64,000 bases of DNA from Streptomyces formicae (GCF_002556545.1 NZ_CP022685.1:9154001-9218000); one strand, 5' to 3'; shown: positions 7,004 through 17,261, counted from the first letter of the stretch. Notes: generated by a model not told the origin, from the sequence alone. Translations and numbers: made by a program.

Positions 7004-9709
7004 TGGATGAGAGCGGCTCCGGGCGGGCCGGTCATCATGGCGGCGGCAGGACCGGCACCGGCTGCCCCCGTCGTGCCGTCCGCCTTGCCCGGCGCGGTGG
7101 TCCTGGCGGCGCCCGCCACCCCGATCGCCCCGGCGAGCGCCTTGTGCGCACGGCGCCAGGCACGACTGCGGCGCCCGCGCCGATGGTCGACGAGGGCCTG
7201 CGCGTACTGCGTCATGGACCGCGTCCATACGTCGTGCCGGGGCTGCGGGCCCGCCGACGCGCGACGGATGCTGCGCCGGGCGTCGGCGGGGCTGACTTTC
7301 GCTTGGGCCACGGCGAGGAGCGCCCAGCTCACGGCGGCGGGCGGGCCGTGCTCCGCGTGCACGGGAATGGTGTCGGCGGCCTCCCACAAGTGGGCGATGG
7401 CCCGCTCCGTCCTGCCCTCCTCCAGGGCGACCGCGCCGAGGACGTGCGAGACCCGCCCGATCGTGGCGTCGTCCCCCGCGAGCATGCCCACGCGCCATGC
7501 CTGGCCGAGGAGTTCGGCGGCGTCCGGCGCGTCGACGCACACGGCGAGCCAGCCCGCCAGCCACAGCGCCTGACCGCACAGCCGGGTGTCGGCCCGGCCC
7601 ACCGGCAGCAGCCGCCGCAGGTGCTCGCGCCCCTCGGCAGCCCGGCCGCAGACGGCCCACCAGAACCACAGGTCCACGGCCACGGCGAGCGCAGCGGTCG
7701 CTTCGTCGGCGCGGTGGGGCTGTCTGGCGAGCGCGGCGTGCAGGTTGTCCTCCTCCTCGCGGACGAGCGTCGTGGCCTGTTCGTGCAGGCCCGTGCTCCA
7801 CAAGTGGTGGGCGCTCGATGCGATGTTCGCGTACCAGTACAGATGACGGCTGACGGCGGCGGCCGTCTCGCCCGCGGACTGGAGCCGTTCGGCGCCGAAG
7901 CCTCGGGCCGCCTCCGTCATGCGGTAGCGCGGAGGCAGCACGCCGCCCGGATCGCGGACCGGCGTCAGGACGGAGGCGAGCACGAGGCGGGCCAGACAGA
8001 CCGGCACCTCCTCGGCGCCGAGACCGCCGCCCGAGCACACGAACACCGCGGCGTCCTCGTCGAAGTCCCCTGCGAAGACGCTGAGCCGCGCCCAAGTGGT
8101 GCGCTCGGTGGGCTCGCAGAGCGCGTATCCCGCGCCCACGGCGGCACGCAGCGACCGGTGCCTGCGCAGCGGCGCGTCCGGCACGCCGAGCCAGCCCTGC
8201 CCGGCGTCCAGCATCCGCACGAGCTGCACCATCGAGTACTCGGCGACCTGCGCGGCCGCCAACTCGATGGCCAGGGGGACGCCTTCGAGGCGGCGGCAGA
8301 TGTGGAGGGCGATACGGAGCTCGTCGGCGGAGGGTTCGGCGGGTTCCGGGCGATCGCCCGGGGCGGGCTCGCCACTCCGGGGCCCGGACAGGCGGAGCTC
8401 TGCGGCTGCTCCGCGTACGAGGGGCCCCGCGTCCGCGTGAGGGGCAGGCGCGGCGTCGCCGTGTGGGGCAGGCGCTGCGTCCGGTCGTACGGGAGGTTCT
8501 GGTTCTGTGGGCGCGGTGAGATGCGTGTCCGCGTGAGTGTGTGGCGCAGGCGTCGAGTCCGGTCGTACGACGGGCTCCGCGTCCGCGGGTACGGAGGGGG
8601 CCGCGTCATCGCGATCCGCGTCGCCGAACCGCGGTGCGGAGGGGCGGGGCGCTTCCCGTCGTGCACCGCCGTCCACCGGTGGACCCGCGGCACCCGCCGG
8701 AGGCGGCCGCTCGCCGCCGCGCTTCGGCGATTCGGTGCCGTGTCGCACCGGCGTGTCCGAAGGACCGGGCGTCGGTGGTCGCCCAGCCCCGTGTCCCCGT
8801 GGCTCCGACGCGCCCGAGGGCCCGCCCGTCGACGGACCCCCGGCTTCACCTCTCCGCGCCCCCGACGCTTCGCGCTCCGCCCCAGGAACCTCCCGCCCCC
8901 GTTTACGGGGGATCGCCCACGCGGCCCGCCCCCGCCGCGCCCGTGCCACCGCGCCCCGCAACCGTCGTACTCCCGCATCGCCTTCGGTGTCCCTGTCGGC
9001 GTCGTCACCCGGCGCACCGGGCACCCCGGGGGGGAGGCGACTGCCGACCCCCGGACGCGGCCCGGTGCCGTGCCGCCCGTACCCGTTCCAGGAACAGCGC
9101 GACCGCGGGGGCGAGCTCCGCGCCGTCGGCGCCGGACGGTGTGAGGGCGAGTGGGCCCAGGCGCAGGACCGCCTCGTCGCCGAGGCCGAGCGGATGGCGG
9201 CCCGCGGCGAGGATCCGTACGCCCGGAGCACCGTCCAGGAGCGCGTGGACCAGGTGGACGCAGTCCGCGCGCACCGGGTCGAAGTCGTCGAGCACCACCA
9301 GCATCCGGCGCGACCGCAGCCGTGCCACGAGGTCCGTGACGCCGACCGCGGCGCCGGTGCCCTCGACCGCCGCGTCCAGTGCCTCGGCCACCGCTTGTGC
9401 CACCGTCCTGCGCCGTCCGGGCCCGCCGTCCCACCAGCGCACGCGCACCACACCGTCCGGGAGCGAGCCGCCGACCGCGGCGGCCGCGTGTGCGGCGAGG
9501 AGGCTCTTGCCCACTCCCGCACCACCCACCACCGTGACGAGGCGGCGCTGCGCGAGGAGCCTGCGCAGCGCCCCCAGTTCCTCGGTCCTGCCGACCAGGA
9601 TCCGCCCGGCGAGGGGCCGCCCGGACAGGGCTCGCTCCATCGGACCGCCGGTCCTCGGCCCGGACCGCTCCCGCCGGGCATCGCCCGCCCCGTCTCCCCG
9701 TACTCGCAC
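6958..9709 (-). pseudogene. STAND/NB-ARC ATPase regulator, apparently frameshifted
   Basis: Two frames of one protein. The N-terminal frame (start GTG 9709 with GGAG upstream, or ATG 9640) encodes VGRTEELGALRRLL, the Walker A VVGGAGVGKS and the Walker B MLVVLDDFD, then stops at 9005. The continuation lies in another frame that ends at 6958: GVPLAIELAAAQVAEYSM, then the winged-helix-like region MTEAARGFGAERL, then a helical repeat region. The frames meet at a run of seven G on the plus strand (9028-9034); removing one base joins them. A Pro/Ala/Arg-rich segment of about 190 residues separates the ATPase core from the GVPLAIELAA motif, an unusual place for such an insert. No DNA-binding domain is visible. 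Either a real mutation or a base-calling error at the homopolymer explains the break. Confidence 0.7.
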
Positions 9710-9871
9710 GCCGCTCCACTCCCACTCGCGTCCTTCACCGCCGCGAGCCCGACTGCCCGCCCCGTGCCACGGTCGCCGTGCAGAATCGTCACTGCACCGG
9801 TTTCGACAGATCGTCTAACTCTCCGTCGACATCCGGGGTAGTGAAGCGCCGGACGAATCATGCGGGGCAGC

Positions 9872-9887
9872 TAACCCTCGTAACCCT
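9872..9887. repeat. Short direct repeat in ABC exporter promoter region
   Basis: TAACCCT occurs twice (9872-9878, 9881-9887), 9 bp apart, in the 249-bp region between the STAND regulator and the exporter. It may be a regulator half-site pair; nothing else supports that. Confidence 0.2.
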
Positions 9888-9958
9888 GTACGAGCGCCCG
9901 TCGGGAGACGCGTACCGCGCCAGTCAGGTGGATCACTGTCCGGCGCGTCCTGTCAGTC

Positions 9959-11785
9959 GTGACCGACGCAGCCCCGGACTCCGCGAGAGCCGCCCCCGCC
10001 TCCACCCTCAAGACGACCGAACGCCTGCCCGCCAGGGAGACCTGGCGCGTCCTGTACCGCCACTTCCGGCCGCACCGCGGTGCCGTGGCGCTCGGCGCGC
10101 TCTTCACGCTGATCGGCGCGGCGTCGGGGCTCGCCCAGCCCCTGGCGGCCAAGTCGCTCGTGGAGCGGCTCGGCACCGACGAGTCGATCACCGGCATCCT
10201 GCTGCTCCTCACCGGGCTCGTGCTGCTCGGCACCGCGATCGAGTCCGTCGGCGCGTACGTCCTGGAACGCACCGCCGAGTCCGTGGTGCTCGCGGCCAGG
10301 CGCACCCTCATCGGACGGCTGCTGCGGCTGCGCCTCGCGGAGGTGGAGCGCACCCAGCCGGGCGACCTGATGTCGCGGGTCACCTCGGACACGACGCTGC
10401 TGCGCGCGGTGACCACCCAGTCCGTGGTGTCCGCCGCCTCCGGTGGGCTCACCTTCATCGCGACGATCGTGATGATGGCGCTGATGGACCCGGTCCTGCT
10501 CGGCGTCACGCTGGGCGTGATCGTGCTCATCGGCGGCGCGACGGCCCTGGTCATGCCGAAGATCGCGCAGGCGACACAGCGCGCCCAGGAGGCGGTCGGC
10601 ACGATCTCGACCGCGCTGGAGAGGGCGTTCGGCGCCTTCCGCACCCTCAAGGCGTCCGGTGCCGAACGGCGCGAGGCCGCCGCCGTGCAGGAGGCCGCCC
10701 AGGAGGCGTGGCGGCACGGCGTCCGGTCGGCCAAGTGGCAGTCGGTGGCGTGGAGTTCGGTCGGGCTCGCCGTGCAGGTGTCGTTCCTCGCGGTGCTCGG
10801 CATCGGCGGCGCGCGGGTCGCGTCGGGGGCCATCTCCATCGCGACGCTGGTGGCCTTCCTGCTCTTCCTCTTCTATCTGATCGACCCGGTCTCGCGCCTG
10901 GTCGAGGCGGCATCGCAGTACCAGGTGGGCTCGGCGGCCGTCGCCCGCATCGTGCAGGCGGAGCGGCTGGAGACGGAGGAGGTGGACGGGCCGGAAGAGG
11001 GGGAGCCGGTGGGGCAGGCGCGGGCGGGCGCCGCCTCCGTCGTCTTCGAGGACGTGCGTTTCCGTTACCGCGAGGACCTTCCGTACGTCCATCACGGCGT
11101 GAGCTTCCACGTGCCGGGGCCCGGCATGACCGCGTTCGTCGGCCCCTCCGGCGCGGGCAAGACCACCGTGTTCGGCCTGATCGAGCGGTTCTACGACGCC
11201 TCGGGCGGCCGCGTCCTGGTCGACGGCAGGGACGTCCAGGAGTGGCCGCTCGCCGAACTCAGGGCCACCATCGGGTACGTCGAGCAGGACGCGCCCGTCC
11301 TCGCGGGCACGCTGCGCGAGAACCTCCTCTTCGGGGCGCCGGGCGCCACCGACTCCGACGTCGACGACGTCCTCGTGCGCGCTCGTCTCGACGCCGTGGT
11401 GGCGCGGCTGCCCGAGGGCCTGGACACGGTCGTCGGACACCGGGGCTCCAAGCTCTCCGGCGGTGAACGGCAGCGGGTGGCGATCGCCAGGGCGCTGCTG
11501 CGGAAGCCGCGGCTGCTCCTGCTCGACGAGGCGACCTCGCAGCTCGACGCGGTCAACGAACTGGCCCTGCGGGACGTCGTGGCGGAGGTGGCCCGTGAGG
11601 TGACGGTCCTCGTGGTGGCGCACCGCCTGTCGACGGTGACGCTGGCCGACCGGATCGTGGTGATGGACGTGGGAGGCGTCCGCGCGACGGGTACGCACGC
11701 CGAACTGGTGGCGGCGGATCCGTTGTACGGGGAGCTGGCGGCGACACAGTTCCTCGCGACGTCGGCGGGGGTGTCGGCGACATGA
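9959..11785 (+). CDS. ABC-type multidrug exporter (fused TMD-NBD)
   Basis: A 608-residue half-transporter that would work as a homodimer in the membrane. Residues about 40-330 form the six-helix exporter domain. The nucleotide-binding domain follows, with Walker [10 protein letters not shown] (near residue 395), the Q-loop region [12 protein letters not shown], signature LSGGERQR, Walker [13 protein letters not shown] and the switch histidine in VAHRLSTV. All catalytic motifs are intact. The start is a GTG at 9959 without a strong ribosome site, so the true start could differ slightly. It lies about 850 bp from the KAS III end of the polyketide cluster with one gene between, so a role in ionophore export is possible but unproven. 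Confidence 0.87.
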   Translation: MTDAAPDSARAAPASTLKTTERLPARETWRVLYRHFRPHRGAVALGALFTLIGAASGLAQPLAAKSLVERLGTDESITGILLLLTGLVLLGTAIESVGAYVLERTAESVVLAARRTLIGRLLRLRLAEVERTQPGDLMSRVTSDTTLLRAVTTQSVVSAASGGLTFIATIVMMALMDPVLLGVTLGVIVLIGGATALVMPKIAQATQRAQEAVGTISTALERAFGAFRTLKASGAERREAAAVQEAAQEAWRHGVRSAKWQSVAWSSVGLAVQVSFLAVLGIGGARVASGAISIATLVAFLLFLFYLIDPVSRLVEAASQYQVGSAAVARIVQAERLETEEVDGPEEGEPVGQARAGAASVVFEDVRFRYREDLPYVHHGVSFHVPGPGMTAFVGPSGAGKTTVFGLIERFYDASGGRVLVDGRDVQEWPLAELRATIGYVEQDAPVLAGTLRENLLFGAPGATDSDVDDVLVRARLDAVVARLPEGLDTVVGHRGSKLSGGERQRVAIARALLRKPRLLLLDEATSQLDAVNELALRDVVAEVAREVTVLVVAHRLSTVTLADRIVVMDVGGVRATGTHAELVAADPLYGELAATQFLATSAGVSAT

Positions 11786-11922
11786 GCCGGTCCATGGGAT
11801 CCGGCGCGGGCCGGGAACCGGGTGCGACCCCTGGCCACTCCCCGTACCGCACCTTCTCCGCGGTCCTCAACAGCCCCTGGTTCGTGCCCAGTAGCCTGCG
11901 ATCGGTGGTCTATCGTGACGCC

Positions 11923-12735
11923 ATGACGCGTCCGAGCCCGAGCGCGGTCCACGACCGCTACGCCGCCCGCATCCTCGACCAGACCGCCCTGCTGACCTCG
12001 GCCGTGGCCGGCGCCGACCGCGCCGCGCCCGTGCCGGGGTGCCCCGGCTGGACCCTCGCCCACCTGCTGCGCCACGTCGGCGGCGCGCACCGCTGGGCCG
12101 AGACGATCGTGCGGACCCGGGCCACCGGGCCCGTCTCCGACGACCAGGTCAACGACGTCACGCCCGACGAGGGCGACGACCTCGCCACCCTCTCGCAGTG
12201 GCTGACGGACGGGGCCGAGCTCTTCGCGGACACGCTGCGCGCCACGGACCCGGACGTCCCCATCTGGACCGTGGCACCGGGCGGGACACCGGAGTTCTGG
12301 GCGCGCCGGATGACGTTCGAGACCGTCGTGCACCGCTTCGACGCGACCGCCGCCGTCGGCGCGAAGTACACGCTGGACGCGGAGGTCGCCGTCGACGGCC
12401 TCGACGAGTGGATCGAGTTCAGCACGCTGCCGCAGGCGTACGAGTCGGCCGAGGTGCGGCGCGCGCTGATCGGGCCCGACCGCGGCCTCCACTTCCACGC
12501 CACCGATGCTCCGGAGGGCACGGGGGAGTGGCTGATCGACCTCACCGGCGAGCCGTTCACCTGGCGCCACACCCACGGCAAGGCGACCACCGCCGTACGG
12601 GGTCCGCTCACGGACCTGCTGCTCCTGCTCTACCAGCGCCGTTCGCCGGTCGCGGCCGACGGGATCGAAGTCCTGGGCGACGAGGGCCTGTTCGCTGACT
12701 GGCTGACCGGTGCGGGGCACTGGCTGCGCAAGTGA
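11923..12735 (+). CDS. Maleylpyruvate isomerase/DinB-like, putative mycothiol-dependent protein
   Basis: A 270-residue member of the actinobacterial maleylpyruvate isomerase N-terminal (DinB four-helix) family. The N-terminal part shows PVPGCPGWTLAHLLRHVGGA, and the histidines in HLLRHVGGAHRW and RMTFETVVHRFDA are the probable metal ligands. A C-terminal SCP2-like domain follows (GEWLIDLTGEPFTWRH). The start at 11923 is chosen because the family signature begins there; the frame is open upstream. Its last 106 bases overlap the antisense 3' end of the KAS III gene. Enzymes of this family use mycothiol as cofactor; the substrate here is unknown. Confidence 0.82.
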   Translation: MTRPSPSAVHDRYAARILDQTALLTSAVAGADRAAPVPGCPGWTLAHLLRHVGGAHRWAETIVRTRATGPVSDDQVNDVTPDEGDDLATLSQWLTDGAELFADTLRATDPDVPIWTVAPGGTPEFWARRMTFETVVHRFDATAAVGAKYTLDAEVAVDGLDEWIEFSTLPQAYESAEVRRALIGPDRGLHFHATDAPEGTGEWLIDLTGEPFTWRHTHGKATTAVRGPLTDLLLLLYQRRSPVAADGIEVLGDEGLFADWLTGAGHWLRK

Positions 12736-13751
12736 GGTAGGGCGTCCCAGCGGATCAGGGCGGTCCCGATGGACATGCCGCCGCCGAACGCGGCGAGCAG
12801 GAGCGTCTCGCCGTCGCCGAAGGAGCCCGCGCGCCGAGCCGTGTCCAGGGCCAGCGGTACGGAGGCCGCGCCCGTGTTGGCGTGTTCGGCCACGGTCAGA
12901 TGGGCCCGTGCGCGGGGCAGGCCGAGGTGGGGGAGCACGTCGGCCAGCATGGCTCCGTTGGCCTGATGCGGTACGAAGTGGTCCACGGCGGCGGGGTCCG
13001 TGCCGCAGGTGAGGAGCAACCGGTCGATGGCGGCGGGGAGTTCGTCCGTGACGAACTCCCGCACGGCACGCCCCTGCATCTGGAAGAAGTGGTCACCCGA
13101 CGCGAGGGTCTTCTCGGAGGCGGGCAGGCGGCTGCCTCCGGCGGGGACCTTGATCATGTCGTGATGGCGCCCGAAGGTGGTCAGGTGCGATCCGATGATG
13201 CCGTGACCCGCGCGCACCGGGCCGAGCACCACCGCTCCCGCGCCGTCGCCGAACAGGACGGCTGTGCGCCGGTCGGACGGGTCGATGATGCGTGAGTACA
13301 CGTCCGCGCCCACCACGAGCCCGAACCGCGGGGCCCCTGCCGGATCGGCGGCGAGCAGGCGGGCCACGGTGACCAGTGCGAAGACGAATCCGCTGCACAC
13401 GGCGTTGATGTCGAACGCGGCCGCGTCGACGGCGCCGATGCGGTGCTGCACCAGGCTCGCGGTGGCGGGCTGAGGGCTGTCGGGAGTCGACGTCGCCACC
13501 ACGATCCAGCCGAGCTGACCAGCGGTGATGTCGGCGTCGGCGAGGGCGGCCCGGGCCGCGGCGACGGCCAGGTCGGACGTCGCCTCGTGGTCGGAGGCGT
13601 ACCGGCGTTCTCGTATGCCGGTCTTGCGGACTATCCACTCCGCGGTCACACCGGCTCGATCGGCGACGAGTCCATTGGACACTTTGTCGACCGGGAGGAA
13701 TGAACCGGTGCCGCGAATTCCGGTAGTGAATGCTCCCTGCTGGGCGGTCAC
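12630..13751 (-). CDS. 3-oxoacyl-ACP synthase III (KAS III)-like enzyme
   Basis: 373 residues from a GTG with AGGAGAAG six bases upstream. The full catalytic triad is present: Cys119 (INAVCSGF), His262 (FVPHQAN) and Asn292 (AEHANTGAAS); GGGMSIGTALIRW marks the normal family end near residue 334. The last ~33 residues are read antisense through the neighbouring gene and look like a chance extension. The reaction is decarboxylative Claisen condensation of an acyl-CoA with malonyl-CoA or malonyl-ACP. With the tandem hydroxyacyl-CoA dehydrogenase nearby, the likeliest role is making acetoacetyl thioester as the first step towards crotonyl-CoA and ethylmalonyl-CoA. This matches the two ethylmalonyl-type AT domains, but that link is inference. 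Confidence 0.85.
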   Translation of the reverse strand: MTAQQGAFTTGIRGTGSFLPVDKVSNGLVADRAGVTAEWIVRKTGIRERRYASDHEATSDLAVAAARAALADADITAGQLGWIVVATSTPDSPQPATASLVQHRIGAVDAAAFDINAVCSGFVFALVTVARLLAADPAGAPRFGLVVGADVYSRIIDPSDRRTAVLFGDGAGAVVLGPVRAGHGIIGSHLTTFGRHHDMIKVPAGGSRLPASEKTLASGDHFFQMQGRAVREFVTDELPAAIDRLLLTCGTDPAAVDHFVPHQANGAMLADVLPHLGLPRARAHLTVAEHANTGAASVPLALDTARRAGSFGDGETLLLAAFGGGMSIGTALIRWDALPHLRSQCPAPVSQSANRPSSPRTSIPSAATGERRW

Positions 13752-14360
13752 GATCTTCTCCTGGTCGCTCGTCCGTGTGGAGGCAACTCGACGCTAGGAA
13801 GACCGATCGACCTGGGGGAACCCCTAACGGCGGGCTCGACCCCCTTATCGGTGTGGGGCGGGACCGCAGTTCGATGGTCACTCCCCCTATGCGTCCGCGA
13901 TGCGTTTCCTTTTCGGTCATTTCATCAATCACGGAGTGTCACACCGGGCGGAGTGGGGTGGGCGGTGCCGGATGCCCCGAGCTCTTCTCGATTTTAACGA
14001 AAAAGTAGCGCCGTACCTGCTGGGACTGTCGGCGCTTTGCGTGATCCGCTACCCTGACCAGCCGTCTCGCCTGGGGTTTTGATTGGCGTATGGGTGATTT
14101 TATGTGATCGAAATCGATTGCGCACGGTGATCGCGTGGCGCAAGGTCGATGGTTGACAGGCGCACTACCACAAGGGTTTCATCGGACGGTGTGGTGCACA
14201 GCTGGCGTCGTTGACTAATCAATTGGAAGACCGCGGTAAAGATTCCCCCACGTCACTCCGTAATGCCTGTTGTAAACCATGTGTGGCTCCGGCTGCTCGG
14301 CCGGTGGAAGGTGGGGGATGCGCGCCGTGGTCAGTCGAAAGTCGGGGGTTGAGCTTTCTG
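13752..14360. other. Intergenic region between KAS III and LAL regulator
   Basis: 609 bp without a convincing gene, lower in GC than its surroundings. It holds the G/C-run boxes described at 13811-13890 near the KAS III side. Towards the regulator there is a TTGACA hexamer at 14153-14158 that could be a -35 element, with no good -10 partner. The regulator frame is open back to a TTG at 14211, so part of this stretch could be coding. A 60-codon frame at 13900-14082 shows no recognisable features. Confidence 0.5.
13811..13890. promoter_or_regulatory. Candidate LAL/LuxR operator boxes upstream of KAS III
   Basis: Read on the minus strand (towards KAS III), the region contains ATAGGGGG (13883-13890), TAAGGGGG (13840-13847) and TTAGGGGT (13820-13827). 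The last pairs with CTGGGGG on the plus strand (13812-13818) to form an imperfect palindrome. The CCCCT cores end at 13825, 13845 and 13888, about two and four helical turns apart. They resemble the CTAGGGGG boxes upstream of PKS1, suggesting one regulator controls both promoters. Confidence 0.4.
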
Positions 14361-17261
14361 ATGCTGATCGACAGGGAATCGGAAGTCATAAGACTTGAGT
14401 CTGCCCTGGTTGACTGTGCATCCAATAGAGCAAGAACCATCGTCATCGAGGGCCCTGCGGGCTGCGGGAAGACTGAACTGCTGGAATTTGTCGCAGCGCG
14501 CGCCCTGGAAGGCGATGCGGTCGTCCTGAGGGCGACAGGAATACCGTCGGAATCCATGGAGCCGCTGGGCGTCCTGCGCCAGCTGCTGCTCGGGGCAGGG
14601 CTGCCGACCGAGGTCGAGCGGGAACTGCACCGGCTCCTGGCGGAGGAGGCGGCGGCCGCCGCCTATGGCCTGGAGGGATACTCGGGCTCGGTCGGGTCCC
14701 TCGGTCAGGGTGGACCCCTCGCCACGGGCGGGCCCCTCGGCCCGGGTGGCAGCCCGACGTCCGGGCGCGCCGTCCGCATGCGGAAGTTCTGCGCCGCCCT
14801 GCACACGGTCGCACGCGACCGGTTGGTGGTGATCGGTGTGGACGATCTCCAGCACATCGACAACGAGTCCCTCGAGTATCTGCTCCATATCGCGGGCAAT
14901 TCGCGGTCCACACGGCTGTTACTGGCTTTCGGTGACGTCCTCTACTACCGGCAGCAGGACGCCGGGTACCGCACCGAATTCCTGCGCCAGCCCAACTTCG
15001 AGCGCATCAGGGTGGATTGCCTCGACCGGTCGGGTACGGCCCAACTCCTCGCGCATCTGCAACCGGACACGCCGATGAGTGAGGAATTGCTCGACTACGT
15101 CTACGCGCTCACCGGAGGCAACCCCCTACTCGTACGCGCCCTGCACGAGGAGGGGCCGATCGCGGACCACCTCGCCGAGCAGAAGGAGTCGGGCGATCCG
15201 CTGGTCGGCGAGTCCTTCGCGCACGCGGTGCTGATCTGTCTGGAGCGCAGCGGCCCGATGGCCGGCAAGGTCGCCGACGGCCTCGCCGTGCTCGACGATC
15301 TCGCCGCGCACGACCTGCTCACGGAGCTCTGCGAGCTGCCGCACGCCGTCGCGACGAAGGCCATGCGCGCCTTGCGGGCGGCCCGCGTGATCGTCGACAA
15401 CCGGTTCCGGCATCCGGCGGTGCGCAGAGGCGTTCTGGACGGCATGGCCCCCGAGCACAGGCGCCACCTCCACCACCGGGCCGCCGAGCTGTTGCACCGG
15501 CAGGGCGCCACGGCGGCCACCGCGGCAGCGCACCTGCTCGCGGCCGGGCACAGTGACGAGGAGTGGGCGGTGACCGTGCTCAGGGACGCCGCCGAGGAGG
15601 TGCTCGCCGACGACGTGGACGATCTCGCGGTCGACTTCCTGGACCTGGCGTACCGGCTCTGCGGCGATCCGGTGCAGCGCATCGAGATCAGGGTGCGCAC
15701 CGCGGTGATCCTCCGGCGCAACCATCCCTCGGCGGCGGAGAAGGTGGCCGAGGGCCTGCTGCGGGCGATCCACGCCGGTGAGGTGCCGACCCGTCAGTTG
15801 ATGGCGATCGTCGACCTGTTCCTCGTACACCGCCGGGTCGAGGAGGCGTTCGAGGTCATGACGAAGGCGCGGACCCTCGCGTACGAGGCCGCGCGGGCCG
15901 GGGGCGCGGAGGGCGCCGCCGTCGACACCCGGGTGGGATCGGACAGCGCCCTCGCCCAGCTCGTGGAGGCGCGCTACCCCTGGGCCGAGGGCGGCGTGCT
16001 CGGGCCGCCCAAGGTGGGCGGCGGCGGATCCTCCGTCGTCCTGACGCCGAACCTGGAGCGCTCGGTCCTCGACCAGCCGTGGAGCCTCTCGCTCGGTCTC
16101 AACCGTGACGACTACGTGATCGCCGCTGAAGAGCTCCTGCGGCACACCGTCCTCACGGACGCCACGCTCGAGCCCATCGCCAGCGCCATCAAGTGCCTGC
16201 TCTTCTCGGGGAACACCCAGAAGGCGGGCTTTTGGAGCGAGTCGTTCCTGGAGAGCGCGGAGCGGCACGGCGCCGACGGCTGGTCCGCCCTGTTCGCCGG
16301 GCTGCGGGCCGAAGTCGCCTTCGCCCAGGGCAATCCGGGGTGCGCGCAGAAGTACACGCAGGCCGGCATCGCCCGCATCGTCGAGGGCACGGACAGCGTG
16401 CTGGTCAGCGGTCTCATCTCGCTTCAGGTGATGGCGCAGATCGCGCTCGGCGACATCGAGGGCAGCGCGCGCCGACTCAACCAGCCGGTGCCCAGCGCGG
16501 TGTACGGCAGTGCCTACGGGCTCGTCTACCGCCGGGCCCGAGGCCACCACCACCTGGCCATCAACCGGCTGGACGCGGCGCTCGAGGACTTCGTGGCCGT
16601 GGGCGAGCAGGCCCGGCGCTGGGGAGCGGACCAGCCCGCGTGGCTTCCCTGGCGCGGCGACGTCGCCGAGGTGCTCCTCAGGCTGGGGGAGCGCAAGGAG
16701 GCGGAGCGTCTCGTCATGGAGCAGATCGCCCGGGTGGGAGGCAACAACCTGCGCACCCGCGGGATCTCCCACCGCATCCTCGGCGCGGCCGTCGGCGGCG
16801 ACGAGCGACTGCCGCTGCTCACCCGCGCGGTGGCGCAACTGCGGCTCGCCGGTGACCGTCTGGAACTGGCCCGCGCCATGTGCGACCTCGGCGACGCGCA
16901 CAAGCAACTGGGCGACTGCGACCAGGCGGCGATGGCGGCAAGGCGGGCCTGGGAGCTGGCGACGGAGTGCGGCGCCCAGCCCCTGCGCGCCCGCATCGAC
17001 CAGGAACACGATGTGAACAGCTGGGGCACCACCGCGTGGAACGCGCCGGTGGACATCCGGGACGCGAAACTGAGCGACTCGGAGAAGAAGGTCGCCGCCC
17101 TCGCGGCCCGTGGCTACACCAACCGGGACATCTCCTCACGCCTCTATGTCACGGTGAGCACGGTCGAGCAGCATCTGACCAGGGCGTACCGGAAGTTGAA
17201 CATAGGGGGTCGCCAACAGCTGCCGATAGACCTGCAGTTCGAGGTGGACGAAGTCGCCTGA
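14361..17261 (+). CDS. LuxR-family LAL regulator, pathway activator
   Basis: A 966-residue large ATP-binding regulator of the LuxR family, a usual pathway-specific activator of modular PKS clusters. The N-terminal Walker A is GPAGCGKT (residues 31-38) and the Walker B is RLVVIGVDDLQHID. The long centre is helical repeat sequence, and the C-terminal LuxR helix-turn-helix contains GYTNRDISSRLYVTVSTVEQ. A Gly/Pro/Ser-rich loop of about 30 residues interrupts the ATPase domain. The start MLIDRESEVIRLESAL is chosen as the typical LAL beginning; TTG 14349 or TTG 14211 are in-frame alternatives. Residue 187 is a TTA leucine codon (14919-14921), so translation probably depends on the bldA tRNA. It ends just before a long bidirectional hairpin. 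Confidence 0.9.
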   Translation: MLIDRESEVIRLESALVDCASNRARTIVIEGPAGCGKTELLEFVAARALEGDAVVLRATGIPSESMEPLGVLRQLLLGAGLPTEVERELHRLLAEEAAAAAYGLEGYSGSVGSLGQGGPLATGGPLGPGGSPTSGRAVRMRKFCAALHTVARDRLVVIGVDDLQHIDNESLEYLLHIAGNSRSTRLLLAFGDVLYYRQQDAGYRTEFLRQPNFERIRVDCLDRSGTAQLLAHLQPDTPMSEELLDYVYALTGGNPLLVRALHEEGPIADHLAEQKESGDPLVGESFAHAVLICLERSGPMAGKVADGLAVLDDLAAHDLLTELCELPHAVATKAMRALRAARVIVDNRFRHPAVRRGVLDGMAPEHRRHLHHRAAELLHRQGATAATAAAHLLAAGHSDEEWAVTVLRDAAEEVLADDVDDLAVDFLDLAYRLCGDPVQRIEIRVRTAVILRRNHPSAAEKVAEGLLRAIHAGEVPTRQLMAIVDLFLVHRRVEEAFEVMTKARTLAYEAARAGGAEGAAVDTRVGSDSALAQLVEARYPWAEGGVLGPPKVGGGGSSVVLTPNLERSVLDQPWSLSLGLNRDDYVIAAEELLRHTVLTDATLEPIASAIKCLLFSGNTQKAGFWSESFLESAERHGADGWSALFAGLRAEVAFAQGNPGCAQKYTQAGIARIVEGTDSVLVSGLISLQVMAQIALGDIEGSARRLNQPVPSAVYGSAYGLVYRRARGHHHLAINRLDAALEDFVAVGEQARRWGADQPAWLPWRGDVAEVLLRLGERKEAERLVMEQIARVGGNNLRTRGISHRILGAAVGGDERLPLLTRAVAQLRLAGDRLELARAMCDLGDAHKQLGDCDQAAMAARRAWELATECGAQPLRARIDQEHDVNSWGTTAWNAPVDIRDAKLSDSEKKVAALAARGYTNRDISSRLYVTVSTVEQHLTRAYRKLNIGGRQQLPIDLQFEVDEVA

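Noticed and set aside
8537..9841. Long plus-strand frames opposite the STAND regulator
   Set aside because: Arg/Pro-rich high-GC shadow; the minus strand shows Walker motifs and GVPLAIELAA.
13900..14082. 60-codon frame between KAS III and the LAL gene
   Set aside because: No ribosome site, no motif, and it overlaps a probable regulatory region.
16521..16544. Possible frame irregularity in the LAL helical region
   Set aside because: The frame stays open and helical through the stop at 17261 with an intact C-terminal HTH; no break is supported.
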